From assembly GCF_016107705.1 (NCBI RefSeq), contig NZ_JAEHGC010000010.1:1-64000 (forward strand): DNA of 64,000 nt, read 5' to 3'. Positions 1 to 9,141 of this stretch are shown one piece after another. The translations under genes and the position numbers were made by a program. Within the stretch, counting starts at the first letter, position 1. Every line of letters begins with the position of its first letter. The stretch is from Neobacillus cucumis. GTDB taxonomy: Bacteria; Bacillota; Bacilli; Bacillales_B; DSM-18226. Below the pieces are notes generated by a model. The model was not told the DNA's origin. It was given only the letters and a program-made list of their open reading frames with translations, and made no database searches.

Positions 1-84
1 TAAGCTCCTATTGATTCGCTCGACTTGCATGTATTAGGCACGCCGCCAGCGTTCGTCCTGAGCCAGGATCAAACTCTCCAAGAA
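1..84 (-). rRNA. 16S ribosomal RNA, 5' end only
   Basis: Read on the minus strand, positions 80 to 1 give the conserved start of bacterial 16S rRNA: AGAGTTTGATCCTGGCTCAG followed by GACGAACGCTGGCGGCGTGC. Aligning the AGAGTTTG start with its usual place at nucleotide 8 puts the mature 5' end near position 84. The gene runs out of the window at the left edge. The rest of the rRNA operon lies outside, so copy number and species cannot be read from it. Confidence 0.97.
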
Positions 85-308
85 AGTTGATATAGCTCAT
101 TTGTTACGTTGGCTCATGTTCTCTATATAATAGAAGAAACACGATTATTATTGTTTGTTGACGTTTTTGTTTGTTTAGTTTTCAAAGAACAATAGCACTT
201 ATAAAAAGTGACAGGAATATTATTTTATCAAACTTCTTAAATTCTATCAATCATCAATTATTTCCAATTCCGATTGATTTTCGCACTCTTTTCAAGAGAA
301 ACCTTTAT

Positions 309-337
309 ATTATATCACGTTGTACATATTAAAACAA
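309..337 (-). promoter_or_regulatory. Probable rRNA operon promoter (sigma-A type)
   Basis: On the minus strand TTGTTT (positions 337-332), 17 bases and TATAAT (314-309) form a sigma-A-like promoter about 225 bp upstream of the 16S start. The stretch between it and the 16S gene contains TTCTTTGAAAACTAAACAAA (rc of about 172-192), typical of a Bacillus rRNA leader. Only this promoter is called; further tandem promoters are possible. Confidence 0.6.
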
Positions 338-548
338 GAGGAAGTTTTTTCTAATCTTGTTTGCTTATCCACTCTTTCTGGGAGCGACTTTAGTAATATA
401 ACACCGTGGGTGTAAACTTGCAACACAATTTTTTGAGAAGGACATTAAAGAAGGTACCAGATTTAATTCAGAAAATGTCAGATGTAGTATTTAAATAAAG
501 TTGATTTGATTTAAAATACCCCACTTACCAGTATTTTTTTAAAATAAT

Positions 549-582
549 AATAATCCATTTTGATTGGTCAAAATGGATTATT
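549..582. repeat. Perfect 15-bp inverted repeat between rrn and glcB
   Basis: Positions 549-563 and 568-582 are perfect inverted copies with a 4-base loop. The hairpin has no clear T-run on either side and no gene close by. The rest of the interval from 85 to 768 holds the rRNA promoter and leader but no open reading frame I can support. Confidence 0.6.
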
Positions 583-768
583 TAAAGAAAAAAACAGTAA
601 TCTCCGGCAATGAAATATATATTCAAGTTTTGAAGCATAGTTAAAGACCAATGTGTAACCTTGTAAATTTCATTGTTTCAACTGAGGTTTCATATTCTTA
701 AGAGTAACTCCATTATTGTTAAAGCTTCCTCAAATACATTAGTGACTGCACATAGACGGTATAAAACA

Positions 769-793
769 AGGCATTCTAATCACTAGAATGCCT
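769..793 (-). terminator. Terminator downstream of malate synthase G
   Basis: Inverted repeat AGGCATTCTA / TAGAATGCCT with a 5-base loop. On the minus strand it is followed by TTGTTTTAT, and it starts about 23 bp past the malate synthase stop codon. Confidence 0.8.
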
Positions 794-815
794 CTTATCA
801 TATCCATATAAATAA

Positions 816-2996
816 TTATTGTTCTACTGCAAACTTTGCTTTTGCTTCAATACGTCTTCGATGAAGAATTGGTTCAGTATAGCCATTTGGCTGGTCATAA
901 CCTTCGAAAATCAGGTCGCAAGCAGCCTGGAAAGCCACAGAGTCGTCAAAATTGGGAGCAATTGATCGATAATAAGAATCTCCTAGATTTTGCTGGTCTA
1001 CTACTTTTGCCATGCGCTGCAATGTATCAAGGACCTGCTCTTTTGTACAAATACCATGGTGAAGCCAATTAGTCAAATGCTGACTAGAAATTCTTAATGT
1101 TGCACGATCTTCCATTAATCCCACATTATTGATATCCAATACTTTTGAACAGCCAACTCCTTGGTCAACCCAGCGGACAACATAGCCAAGAAGAGTTTGG
1201 CAATTATTATTTAGTTCTTCCTGAATTTCCTCAGCAGTCCAGTTAAGGTTTTTAACAACTGGAATTTCTAAAATATCTTCAAGTAAGTCTGCTGACTGAT
1301 TTAGTTTTTCATTCTGCACTGCTTTTACATCTACTTCATGGTAGTGTAAAGCATGCAATGTTGCAGCTGTTGGAGATGGTACCCAAGCGGTATTTGCTCC
1401 GGTTTTTACTTGACCAATCTTTTGCTTAAGCATATCAGACATTAAATCTGGCATTGCCCACATTCCTTTTCCAATCTGGGCACGGTCGATTAAGCCGCAT
1501 GAGAGTCCTGCAATTACATTTGATTGTTCATACCCCTGCAGCCATTTGGATGATTTCATATCATTCTTCCGAATCATTGGGCCAGCTTCCATAGAGGTAT
1601 GAATTTCATCTCCTGTTCGGTCGAGGAACCCGGTATTTATAAATACTACCCGGTCTTTCACTTGTTTAATACATGCTTTCAAATTCAATGTCGTTCTTCG
1701 TTCTTCATCCATTACACCTATTTTAAGAGTGTTTCGTTCAAGTCCAAGTAAATCTTCAACCCTACTAAAAAGCTGATTAGCAAAAGCGACCTCTTCTGAC
1801 CCATGCATTTTCGGCTTTACAATATAGATAGATCCCTTTTCCGTGTTTTGGTATTGGCCATTTCCAAGCAGCGTATGTTTCGCGACAAGGCTCGTGATGA
1901 CAGCATCCATTATCCCTTCTTGTATCTCATCCCCGTTTTGATCGAGGATTGCACTATTTGTCATCAAATGTCCTACATTACGGACAAATAGTAGGGAACG
2001 GCCTTTTAACGTAATTTCTTTTCCCTTGGCCGATACGTACCTACGATCCGGATTGAGCATCCGTGTCATGACTTTATCGCCTTTTTTGAAAGTTGATGAT
2101 AAGTTTCCTTTCATAAGGCCCAACCAGTTTCGATAGACTAACACCTTGTCCTCGGCATCTACCGCAGCAACAGAGTCCTCGCAATCGATAATCGTTGTAA
2201 CAGCTGCTTCTAAGAGGACATCTTTAATACCAGCATTATCCGTTTTGCCGATCGGATGATTTCGGTCGATTTGAATTTCAAAATGAAGTCCGTTATTTTT
2301 CAGCAAAATAGCAGAAGGGTTTTCCTGATCACCCTGGTAGCCGACAAATTTTGCTTCATTCTTTAGACCAGTCTTGATACCATTGCTTAAAGAAACGGTA
2401 AGTTTTCCATCTGCCACCCCGTAGCGAACTACTTCCTTGTGAGAGAAATCTTTTAAGGGCGCCGCTTGGTCTAGAAAATTTCTAGCAAATTCGATTACTT
2501 TTTTGCCGCGGACAGGGTTATAACCGCCTTGACGCCCAGCTCCATCCTCCTCACTGATTGCATCTGTACCGTATAAAGCATCATAAAGGCTACCCCAACG
2601 AGCATTGGCTGCATTAATCGCATAACGAGCATTATTTACCGGTACAACTAATTGCGGGCCTGCCTGTAGGGTGATTTCATCATCCACTCCAGCTGTAACA
2701 ATCTCAAAATCTTCTACTTCCGGTTCGATATAACCAATTTCTTCCAAAAATGACTTATATGTATCGAGGTCAAAGTTTCCTTTGTTTTCACGATACCATG
2801 TATTTAGTTTGCTTTGAATAACTTCACGTGTCATTAATAACTTCTTGTTAAGAGGTGTTAAGTCATGGATTAACCCTTCAAAACCAGACCAAAACTGATT
2901 TGTATCCAATCCACTACCTGGAAGGGCTTCTGAATTAATAAATTCATAGAGTTCTTGAGCTACTTGAAGTTTTCCTTTTTTAATATAATTTACCAT
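816..2996 (-). CDS. glcB: Malate synthase G
   Basis: This enzyme condenses glyoxylate with acetyl-CoA to give malate and CoA in the cytoplasm. The 726-residue length is typical of the G isoform. The beta/alpha-barrel core has the [10 protein letters not shown] segment near residue 271, the substrate-binding Arg in [11 protein letters not shown] (Arg339), metal-binding acidic residues in [10 protein letters not shown] (about 429-432) and GFLDRTGDE (Asp459), and the catalytic base Asp630 in [10 protein letters not shown]; these match Arg338 and Asp631 of the E. coli enzyme. There is no isocitrate lyase in the window, so the glyoxylate more likely comes from ureide or glycolate-type substrates than from the acetate shunt. 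A copy of the shared 21-bp operator-like motif lies 57 bp upstream of the start. Confidence 0.97.
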   Translation of the reverse strand: MVNYIKKGKLQVAQELYEFINSEALPGSGLDTNQFWSGFEGLIHDLTPLNKKLLMTREVIQSKLNTWYRENKGNFDLDTYKSFLEEIGYIEPEVEDFEIVTAGVDDEITLQAGPQLVVPVNNARYAINAANARWGSLYDALYGTDAISEEDGAGRQGGYNPVRGKKVIEFARNFLDQAAPLKDFSHKEVVRYGVADGKLTVSLSNGIKTGLKNEAKFVGYQGDQENPSAILLKNNGLHFEIQIDRNHPIGKTDNAGIKDVLLEAAVTTIIDCEDSVAAVDAEDKVLVYRNWLGLMKGNLSSTFKKGDKVMTRMLNPDRRYVSAKGKEITLKGRSLLFVRNVGHLMTNSAILDQNGDEIQEGIMDAVITSLVAKHTLLGNGQYQNTEKGSIYIVKPKMHGSEEVAFANQLFSRVEDLLGLERNTLKIGVMDEERRTTLNLKACIKQVKDRVVFINTGFLDRTGDEIHTSMEAGPMIRKNDMKSSKWLQGYEQSNVIAGLSCGLIDRAQIGKGMWAMPDLMSDMLKQKIGQVKTGANTAWVPSPTAATLHALHYHEVDVKAVQNEKLNQSADLLEDILEIPVVKNLNWTAEEIQEELNNNCQTLLGYVVRWVDQGVGCSKVLDINNVGLMEDRATLRISSQHLTNWLHHGICTKEQVLDTLQRMAKVVDQQNLGDSYYRSIAPNFDDSVAFQAACDLIFEGYDQPNGYTEPILHRRRIEAKAKFAVEQ

Positions 2997-3052
2997 GATA
3001 CGATTCCCCCCAAATTAATTGAAATACAATTTGTGTTTTCACTTCGTCGTTT

Positions 3053-3073
3053 GTTATTACGCCACGACGTTTC
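3053..3073 (-). promoter_or_regulatory. Shared 21-bp operator-like motif, copy A (glcB)
   Basis: This is a copy of the motif found at eleven places in the window (consensus TTATTAAGAAAC, three bases, GTTTC). Here it reads TTATTACGCCAC then GACGTTTC. It is 57 bp upstream of the malate synthase start. Confidence 0.7.
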
Positions 3074-3815
3074 ATTATTTGTTTAAAATAGCATAGCATG
3101 ATAATCTATTTTATTTCAATATTTTTCAAAATATTTATTTCAAAATTGTAAATTTTAAAATAAGTTCTCTATTACTTTATTTATTATTGATTTTTATGTA
3201 AATCACAGACAAAGTGTAACCAAACTTTATTGAATGAAATTGGGGATAAATATTACATCTACTTAATTTGTTCATTACTTACGGCACTAATCTTTCTTGT
3301 CTAATTACCGTAGATTTTGGGCCGTTCAGTTCCAAAAAACACATATTGAAATGGTAGAAATTTATTCTTCCTTCTGTCTAGTTCATACTAAGATAAAAGA
3401 ATCCTAGTTTTTAAAAACAATAATCCTTCACGGAAATAAATGAGAGGCGGTTTTAAGGTTAAATAGAAAACGACTTATTAAACAGGAGTGTATTTCACTA
3501 CTTTTTGAGTATTTGAAGAGCTTGAACGAGGAACAAACCGGTGAGAGTAAACCAAAAAGGGTAACAATTAATTAACTTCAACGTTACTAAGTGAAATATT
3601 GCTGGAACAACTACAGTTATATCATCCATCAAAATCTAATAAAAAAATTAGCACAGATTAATTAAAATAAATTATCCTTGGACATACTAACGCCAATCTG
3701 TGTTTATATTGTTGTGTCCGTATGTCCAAGTTTTCAAAAAAAATACTGTATGTCTGCTTATAACTTTGCGTGTAGTTTGTTTTCCTAGACAACTATATCA
3801 GTGAATAGGCTTTTT
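3074..3815. other. Intergenic region between glcB and malic enzyme
   Basis: No convincing gene is seen here. The only structure is an 11-bp inverted repeat, CTTGGACATAC at 3677-3687 and GTATGTCCAAG at 3720-3730, with a 32-base loop, about 85 bp past the malic enzyme stop. It lacks a T-run, so it may be a processing hairpin or a relic of a small mobile repeat rather than a terminator. Confidence 0.5.
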
Positions 3816-5060
3816 TTATAAAAAAATGGGCTGTTTTTCTTCTACTAATAAAAGATTCTTTTTGATTTCTTCTACATTAACATGTTTTTGTGAAACACCA
3901 GTTTCCATCGCTGCGCTGGCAACGGCTGCTGCTACATGTGCTGCAACTCTTCGGTCGAATGGATCTGGAATAACATAATCCACATTCAGCTCCTTATCTG
4001 AAATCAATCCCGCAATGGCATAAACAGCTGCCATCTTCATCTCTTCATTGATCTCTCTTGCGTAAACATCTAATGCACCACGGAAAATTCCTGGGAACGC
4101 CAATACGTTGTTGACCTGATTCGGAAAATCAGAACGGCCTGTTCCAATAACTAGCACTCCGGCTTCTTTTGCATCTTCCGGCATGATTTCCGGAACCGGA
4201 TTGGCCATAGCAAAAATAATCGGATGATGGTTCATGGTACGAATCATTTCTTTCGTTACAGCACCAGCGGCTGACACACCAATAAATACATCAGCTCCCT
4301 CAAGTGCATCTGCCAGTTTCCCTTGCCTTTGTCCTTTATTGGTGATTCGAGCCATTTCCTCTTTGAACGGATTCATCCCGAAAGGACGTCCTTCATAAAT
4401 GATCCCTTTTGTGTCACATAAAATAACATCTTTTACCCCCATATGAAGTAAGAGCTTCACAATCGCTACACCGGCTGCTCCAGCGCCGTTGGTCACGACA
4501 CGAATATCCTCGATTTTTTTGTCAGCCAATTTAAGAGCGTTGATTAACCCTGCAGCCGTTACGATGGCCGTCCCATGCTGGTCATCATGGAAAATAGGAA
4601 TATCACACACCTTTCGTAAGCGATCTTCAATTTCAAAGCATTGCGGTGCCGCGATATCTTCTAAATTAACTCCACCAAAAGTCGGTTCCAATAATTTGAC
4701 GACCTCCACGATTTTATCCGGATCCGTTGTATCCAGGCAAATCGGGAATGCATCTACGCCTGCAAATGATTTGAATAATAATGCTTTTCCTTCCATAACA
4801 GGCATAGCAGCTTTCGGGCCTATATTACCAAGACCAAGTACGGCTGTTCCGTCCGAGATAACAGCAACGAGATTCCCCTTCATGGTGTAATCATAGACTT
4901 TGCTTTCATCCTCATGAATGTCCAGGCAAGGCTCCGCTACACCTGGAGAGTAGGCAAGACTTAAATCATTTGCATCTTGCACAGGAATTTTTGAATGAAC
5001 CCCCAGTTTTCCTTGATACTTTTTGTGTATCTTTAATGCTTCTTCACGTAACGTTGACAT
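3816..5060 (-). CDS. NAD(P)-dependent malic enzyme (malate to pyruvate)
   Basis: This is an oxidative malate decarboxylase of the short bacterial type, about 414 residues, without the C-terminal phosphotransacetylase domain. Visible motifs are YSPGVAEPC with the catalytic Tyr37, MEGKALLFK with Lys92, the metal site FEIEDR and FHDDQHGTA near residues 142-164, and the nucleotide-binding GAGAAG at 192-197. The reading frame extends 11 codons further upstream, but the ATG at 5060 is preceded by AGAGGG at good spacing and starts the conserved MSTLREEALK. Two motif copies lie 190 and 330 bp upstream. Paired with malate synthase G, it would convert glyoxylate plus acetyl-CoA to pyruvate. Cofactor preference cannot be read safely. 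Confidence 0.95.
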   Translation of the reverse strand: MSTLREEALKIHKKYQGKLGVHSKIPVQDANDLSLAYSPGVAEPCLDIHEDESKVYDYTMKGNLVAVISDGTAVLGLGNIGPKAAMPVMEGKALLFKSFAGVDAFPICLDTTDPDKIVEVVKLLEPTFGGVNLEDIAAPQCFEIEDRLRKVCDIPIFHDDQHGTAIVTAAGLINALKLADKKIEDIRVVTNGAGAAGVAIVKLLLHMGVKDVILCDTKGIIYEGRPFGMNPFKEEMARITNKGQRQGKLADALEGADVFIGVSAAGAVTKEMIRTMNHHPIIFAMANPVPEIMPEDAKEAGVLVIGTGRSDFPNQVNNVLAFPGIFRGALDVYAREINEEMKMAAVYAIAGLISDKELNVDYVIPDPFDRRVAAHVAAAVASAAMETGVSQKHVNVEEIKKNLLLVEEKQPIFL

Positions 5061-5253
5061 ACAATCCCTCTTTCCATTTCTTAATGGTTGCACTATTTGT
5101 TGTTGCTACTATCTCCAATTCGCCTGGGGCAGAAAATGAACCTCATAGATGTCCGCTTCCTGCATGGTTTACAATGTGCCGAGAATTTCTTTTGATAAAC
5201 CTAATTAAATTCCCCCTCTATCTGGTGCTAACACCACCTTCCCTTTCGTGTTG

Positions 5254-5274
5254 CTTATTAAGAAACTACGTTTC
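5254..5274 (-). promoter_or_regulatory. Shared 21-bp motif, copy B (malic enzyme)
   Basis: The best example of the motif: TTATTAAGAAAC, TAC, GTTTC. The inner GAAAC / GTTTC pair forms an inverted repeat, the layout typical of IclR-family operators. Confidence 0.7.
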
Positions 5275-5391
5275 TATAATTTCTTAAAAAAAAGCAACGA
5301 TTTACAGATTACTTTTTACAATGAATAAATTCTGAAACCATTTTATAGATCCAATACCAAACATTTTCACTTCGATACCTCCGTTAAGTTG

Positions 5392-5412
5392 CCTATTGTG
5401 AAACAAGGTTCC
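5392..5412 (-). promoter_or_regulatory. Shared 21-bp motif, copy C (malic enzyme)
   Basis: Second copy in the same upstream region: CTATTGTGAAAC, AAG, GTTCC. It is 118 bp further from the gene than copy B. Two sites upstream of one gene would allow looping or cooperative binding. Confidence 0.6.
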
Positions 5413-5505
5413 ATAATTGTTTTGTTTACGGAAATCTTACCATTCTATCTAATCACTTTCAATATATTTTTAGAAAATTTGTTCAATTCATAATTCTAAT
5501 CTTCC

Positions 5506-6447
5506 TCAAATCGTTCCACTCACTTCATAAATATCACTTCTAACTGATTCATCGGTTTGTTCCCATCTGAATATATTTGTTAATTTACCGAGCTTTTCAA
5601 TTTCAACTGTTACTGCATCGCCATCTTTTAACCAAACCCTTTTGTCCTCAGAATATCCCAAAATTACCCCTTCCGGCGTTCCGGTTAAAATGATGTCACC
5701 TGGTTGAAGTGTTAAATGCTTGGAAACATAACTTACTAGTTCTTCACAACTAAAAATCATATCTGAAGTATTTGAATCTTGTCGTATTTCTCCATTAAGG
5801 GATAAGGTAATCTTTAAGTTATTGGGATTTTCGACTTCCTCTTTGCTAACCAAATTGGGACCAATCGGACAAAATCCATCACTTGTTTTCGCTAGCATCC
5901 ACTGTGAAGATTTATTTTGTAAATCACGGGCGGATACATCATTCGCAGCGCAATACCCATAAACGATAGAAAGTGCATTTTTCACCTTTACATTTTTTGC
6001 CTTTTGGCCGATAACAATAGCTAATTCTGCTTCATAATCAACTTGTGAAGATGTAATTGGAATGAAAATATCTTTTCCATGTGCATTTATCGCGTTATTA
6101 AATTTACTAAATAAAATTGGAGCTAAAGGGAAAGCCATATTACACTCAATTGCATGCTTTTTGTAATTTAATCCGATGCAGATTATTTTCTGGGGCTTAG
6201 GTACACATGGTCCGTAGTTAAGTGAATCTTCCTTATAAAATAAGTCATTCTCCATTAGTGAATGTTCAATCAGCCTTTGAAGCCCCTGTTTTGCACTTTC
6301 TCCTAGAGTAACTAATTCAAATACTGTTTTAGGTATATTATTTATATAGGGAAACTTGGCATATGCAGCTTCAATATCTAATACTCCCCTATTTGTTTTA
6401 ACTCCTAAAACTAGCCGATTATTTTTATAAAAAGTAACAGTAATCAT
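5506..6447 (-). CDS. Fumarylacetoacetate hydrolase (FAH) family protein
   Basis: A 313-residue member of the FAH superfamily, metal-dependent enzymes that cleave C-C bonds or hydrate/decarboxylate beta-keto and related acids. The C-terminal FAH domain starts at about residue 86 (KIICIGLNYKKHA). It has the metal site DYEAELAIVIG (Glu139, Glu141) and the third ligand Asp170 in CAANDVSARD, and the usual GDIILTGTPEGV near residues 250-262. It lies downstream of the racemase-fold and MFS genes but is separated from them by a terminator-like hairpin and a repeat. Some relatives are annotated as ureidoglycolate lyase, which would fit the ureide context, but the sequence alone does not settle the substrate. 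Confidence 0.85.
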   Translation of the reverse strand: MITVTFYKNNRLVLGVKTNRGVLDIEAAYAKFPYINNIPKTVFELVTLGESAKQGLQRLIEHSLMENDLFYKEDSLNYGPCVPKPQKIICIGLNYKKHAIECNMAFPLAPILFSKFNNAINAHGKDIFIPITSSQVDYEAELAIVIGQKAKNVKVKNALSIVYGYCAANDVSARDLQNKSSQWMLAKTSDGFCPIGPNLVSKEEVENPNNLKITLSLNGEIRQDSNTSDMIFSCEELVSYVSKHLTLQPGDIILTGTPEGVILGYSEDKRVWLKDGDAVTVEIEKLGKLTNIFRWEQTDESVRSDIYEVSGTI

Positions 6448-6509
6448 CTTCGAATCCTCCTAAATAAATTAACGAAAATTTACTCGAGATAGCCGTTATG
6501 TATACAGGT

Positions 6510-6660
6510 TAAAAAATACATACATGTATGTTATAATAAATGGTATCTGCACATTGAAAATTGCATACATAAAGGGTTGGGACAGCAAACCTTCTGTCCC
6601 GTAAAATGTATGGAGTCGGTAAAGATTACGTAATCAACCATGCAGATACCTGTATTTTTA
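6510..6660. repeat. Small inverted-repeat element (MITE-like) of about 150 bp
   Basis: GGTATCTGCA at 6542-6551 is repeated in inverted form (TGCAGATACC) at 6641-6650. Inside lies a 7-bp hairpin GGGACAG / CTGTCCC at 6579-6600, and a 14-bp palindrome ACATACATGTATGT (6518-6531) borders the left side. No coding capacity. It could be a miniature mobile element or a folded 5' leader of the FAH-family gene. Confidence 0.45.
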
Positions 6661-6670
6661 TATGTCAAGA

Positions 6671-6714
6671 AAAAAATGTCGTGAGCAGTACAACCCCCCA
6701 CAGGTTGAATGCTG
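6671..6714 (-). terminator. Terminator downstream of the racemase-fold gene
   Basis: On the minus strand AGCATTCAACC ... GGTTGTACTGCT forms an interrupted stem and is followed closely by ACATTTTTTTC. It starts about 10 bp past the stop at 6723 and would separate this operon from the FAH-family gene. Confidence 0.6.
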
Positions 6715-6722
6715 TTTTTGAC

Positions 6723-7463
6723 TTAGTTATTTACTGTTACCTTTGAAAATACTTTTCCCCATTCTTTAAGTATATTAGGATCTATATCTACCATTTTTAA
6801 ACATTCCCACATTAGTACATTAATCGTGTCATACATTGGTATGTTGTACTTTTCTTCATAATATTCAACTTTTGAAACAGCAGGGAAATTAGTACAAACA
6901 ACACTTAAAGCATCTGCCGGAGAAACAGTTACTTCCTTAATTTGATCTTCAATTCTTTCCTGGGATACTAAGCTAAATGATCGATTGTGAGTGATATCAA
7001 GTCCGGAAATATTAACCGTTTCGATACCGCATTGTTCTTTATATTGTTTTGCAATTAATTTATTAATTTCAGGAATATAGGGAGTTACAAGATGCACAGA
7101 TTTAATATCGTGCTCTTTGAATGCTCTGATCTGAGACAGCATCGAAGTTGTTGCTGGAATTCCTGTTCTTTCCGTAATCGCTTCGCATAGCTTGCGGTCC
7201 ACATCGAAGCCAATCCAGCCGCCGGAAGTTCCGTTCCAGGCAATAACATCCACTTCAGCATGTGCCAATAATTCTGCAGCCCGAAGCATTGGTTCCATAT
7301 TAAATTGGCTTAAAGAATCCTGCTCAAGAGAGATTTTTGTAACTTCGAATCGGCTATAATGGCAAGTTACCTCCGGTACATCATGCAGCATCCTTGAGCA
7401 AATCGGCTCCAATGCAGTATTTGATGAAGGTGTTAACATCCCAATTTTTTTAGGTTCTTTCAA
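6723..7463 (-). CDS. Asp/Glu racemase superfamily protein, arylmalonate-decarboxylase-like active site
   Basis: A 246-residue member of the superfamily that includes maleate isomerase, Asp/Glu racemase and arylmalonate decarboxylase. Most racemases and isomerases here use two cysteines. In this protein the second is kept (Cys190 in SVVCTNFP), but the first position reads AWNGTSGG, with Gly78 where Cys is expected. Gly-Thr-Ser here and a single distal Cys match the known Gly74/Cys188 pattern of Bordetella arylmalonate decarboxylase, so decarboxylation of a malonate-type acid is more likely than racemisation (inference). It starts at TTG, preceded by AAGGAGG at 7 bases. The MFS gene lies 21 bp upstream in the same operon, suggesting uptake and decarboxylation or isomerisation of an organic acid. 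Confidence 0.8.
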   Translation of the reverse strand: MKEPKKIGMLTPSSNTALEPICSRMLHDVPEVTCHYSRFEVTKISLEQDSLSQFNMEPMLRAAELLAHAEVDVIAWNGTSGGWIGFDVDRKLCEAITERTGIPATTSMLSQIRAFKEHDIKSVHLVTPYIPEINKLIAKQYKEQCGIETVNISGLDITHNRSFSLVSQERIEDQIKEVTVSPADALSVVCTNFPAVSKVEYYEEKYNIPMYDTINVLMWECLKMVDIDPNILKEWGKVFSKVTVNN

Positions 7464-7484
7464 TATAAATCCTCCTTATTAATA

Positions 7485-8819
7485 TTAATTTGATACACCA
7501 ATTTTCTTGTTGTAGTTAATTAAGCTTGAAACAGTTGCCAAAAGAAGTCCTGCACAAACGAATACCATTAGTGCGATAAAGTAAGAGCCAGTTGTAGATA
7601 CAATTAGTCCGATGTAGATTGGAGTGATTACTCCTGCAATATTACCGGCAAGGTTCATACATCCGCCGATGGTTCCAACGTGTTCGCGCTGAGAAATCGC
7701 AGCTGGTACTGCCCAGTATAATCCGCCCCAGCGAAGGAAGAACAACGCTATTGAAAGTGTTGTAATTGCCATTGTTAGAGATGTAGATCTGCTTAGCATA
7801 AAGATAGCTCCTGCAGTCATGATACCAGCGATTGACAACATCGTTCTCATTACGGTATTGAAATTGCCGCCTTTGTCACGCCATTTGTCAGTTATTAATC
7901 CGCCAATAATTTCGCCGACAAATCCACATCCAAAAATAACTAAGGTAGAGAAACCAATCGATTTAATATCAAGATGTTGTGTTTGCGCAAGATAAGAAGG
8001 ACCCCAAGTTAGTAATCCGTAGAAAACTGTATTAAAGGAAAACCAGCCGAGACACATGCACCAGAAATTGCGTGCTGATAAATAATCTTTAGCGCCAATT
8101 TTGATACCGGTTGCATTTTTATTGTGTTCTTCATATTCTTCTGCAAGAGCTTGGCGGATATATTCACGTTCAGCAGCATTAACCTTAGAGTTTGACGCCG
8201 GTCCACCTTTAATGACTCTCCAAACAAGCCAAGCAACAACAATCGTAAGGACACCTGCACCAATCAATGCTCCACGCCATCCGCCAAACCAAGCCATAAA
8301 AGCAACGATAATCGGTCCGCCTACAGCTGTTCCAAGTGGGGCACCAGAGTCGATGATCGTAGCCCCGCGGCCTCTTTCTTTAGAGCTTAACCAAATGGTT
8401 TGAAGTTTCGAAGAACCCGGCATCACAGGTGCTTCAGTGATTCCCAGCAATACACGCAAGAACATAAGTGATTTTGCACCAGTGATGAAACCTGTCAACG
8501 TCTGAACAATCCCCCAACCCAACGCAGCGCCAAAAACTACTTTGTCTGGACGGACTCTGTCGGCAATCCAGCCGGATGGGATTTGCATTGCTGCATAGCC
8601 CCAGAAGAATGCACTAAGGATTGTACCTACAACAGCCGCGTCCAATCCTAAATCCTTTTGAATAGCAGGCATTGCAATAGACAATACAGCTCGGTCAACA
8701 TAGTTAATTGTCACGAGCATAAGCAGCATAAAAAATACTCGCCAACGGATATTAGTTGGTTTTGCCGCTAAATCAATACGCGATTCTTGCACATTTAGAT
8801 TTACGTTACCTCTTGCCAT
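7485..8819 (-). CDS. MFS transporter, anion:cation symporter type
   Basis: A 444-residue, 12-helix major facilitator protein. Its signature stretches are those of the ACS subfamily that carries hexuronates, galactonate, glucarate and other organic anions: NYVDRAVLSIAMPAI in helix 1, GWIADRVRPDKV in the loop between helices 2 and 3, and LGITEAPVMPG in helix 4. A hydrophilic loop separates the halves near residues 205-245. It leads an operon with the racemase-fold enzyme and is probably controlled by the GntR regulator upstream. The leader carries a TGTC-N7-GACA palindrome and a cre-like site. The carried acid is unknown; a malonate-type or sugar acid would fit the neighbour enzyme. Confidence 0.88.
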   Translation of the reverse strand: MARGNVNLNVQESRIDLAAKPTNIRWRVFFMLLMLVTINYVDRAVLSIAMPAIQKDLGLDAAVVGTILSAFFWGYAAMQIPSGWIADRVRPDKVVFGAALGWGIVQTLTGFITGAKSLMFLRVLLGITEAPVMPGSSKLQTIWLSSKERGRGATIIDSGAPLGTAVGGPIIVAFMAWFGGWRGALIGAGVLTIVVAWLVWRVIKGGPASNSKVNAAEREYIRQALAEEYEEHNKNATGIKIGAKDYLSARNFWCMCLGWFSFNTVFYGLLTWGPSYLAQTQHLDIKSIGFSTLVIFGCGFVGEIIGGLITDKWRDKGGNFNTVMRTMLSIAGIMTAGAIFMLSRSTSLTMAITTLSIALFFLRWGGLYWAVPAAISQREHVGTIGGCMNLAGNIAGVITPIYIGLIVSTTGSYFIALMVFVCAGLLLATVSSLINYNKKIGVSN

Positions 8820-8986
8820 AAAAATCCCCCTTTTTAAGATAAAGATGTTCGGTATGTTTTACTCCAAAAATTAGATAATGTTTAGGAATCACCCCCTTCA
8901 ATAACTGGGAAACACACCTGGGGACTTTACAAGATGTTTTCATTTAGCAAGTAACGTTTAATTGAACAATGTAAACACCCTTACAA

Positions 8987-9000
8987 TGGTATCGCTTACA
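8987..9000. promoter_or_regulatory. cre-like site upstream of the MFS operon
   Basis: The minus strand reads TGTAAGCGATACCA, one mismatch from the CcpA consensus TGWAANCGNTNWCA. It sits 168 bp upstream of the transporter start and would give catabolite repression. Confidence 0.55.
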
Positions 9001-9069
9001 AAATTATCTGCAGTTCCTGTTACTTTGGTATGGTCAAATCAGATTTCTCCATATCAAGCAGCATTTAAT

Positions 9070-9084
9070 TGTCGTCTGTCGACA
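9070..9084. promoter_or_regulatory. TGTC-N7-GACA operator candidate, site 1
   Basis: TGTCGTCTGTCGACA lies between the MFS gene and the GntR gene. The same 15-mer recurs at 17396, and a related site (17 of 20 bases over the extended match) lies just upstream of the GntR gene at 9850. FCD-type GntR regulators commonly bind short inverted repeats of this kind. Confidence 0.6.
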
Positions 9085-9141
9085 CTTTATTTATCCCCCC
9101 TCTATATTTATCATTATGTAAACAACATAGAAAAACAGGTC

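Noticed and set aside
3677..3730. 11-bp inverted repeat as a terminator of malic enzyme
   Set aside because: It has no T-run and a 32-base loop, so it is only noted in the intergenic entry.
4489..4890. 133-codon open frame antisense to malic enzyme
   Set aside because: It is a mirror frame of a well-conserved gene and lacks a ribosome site.
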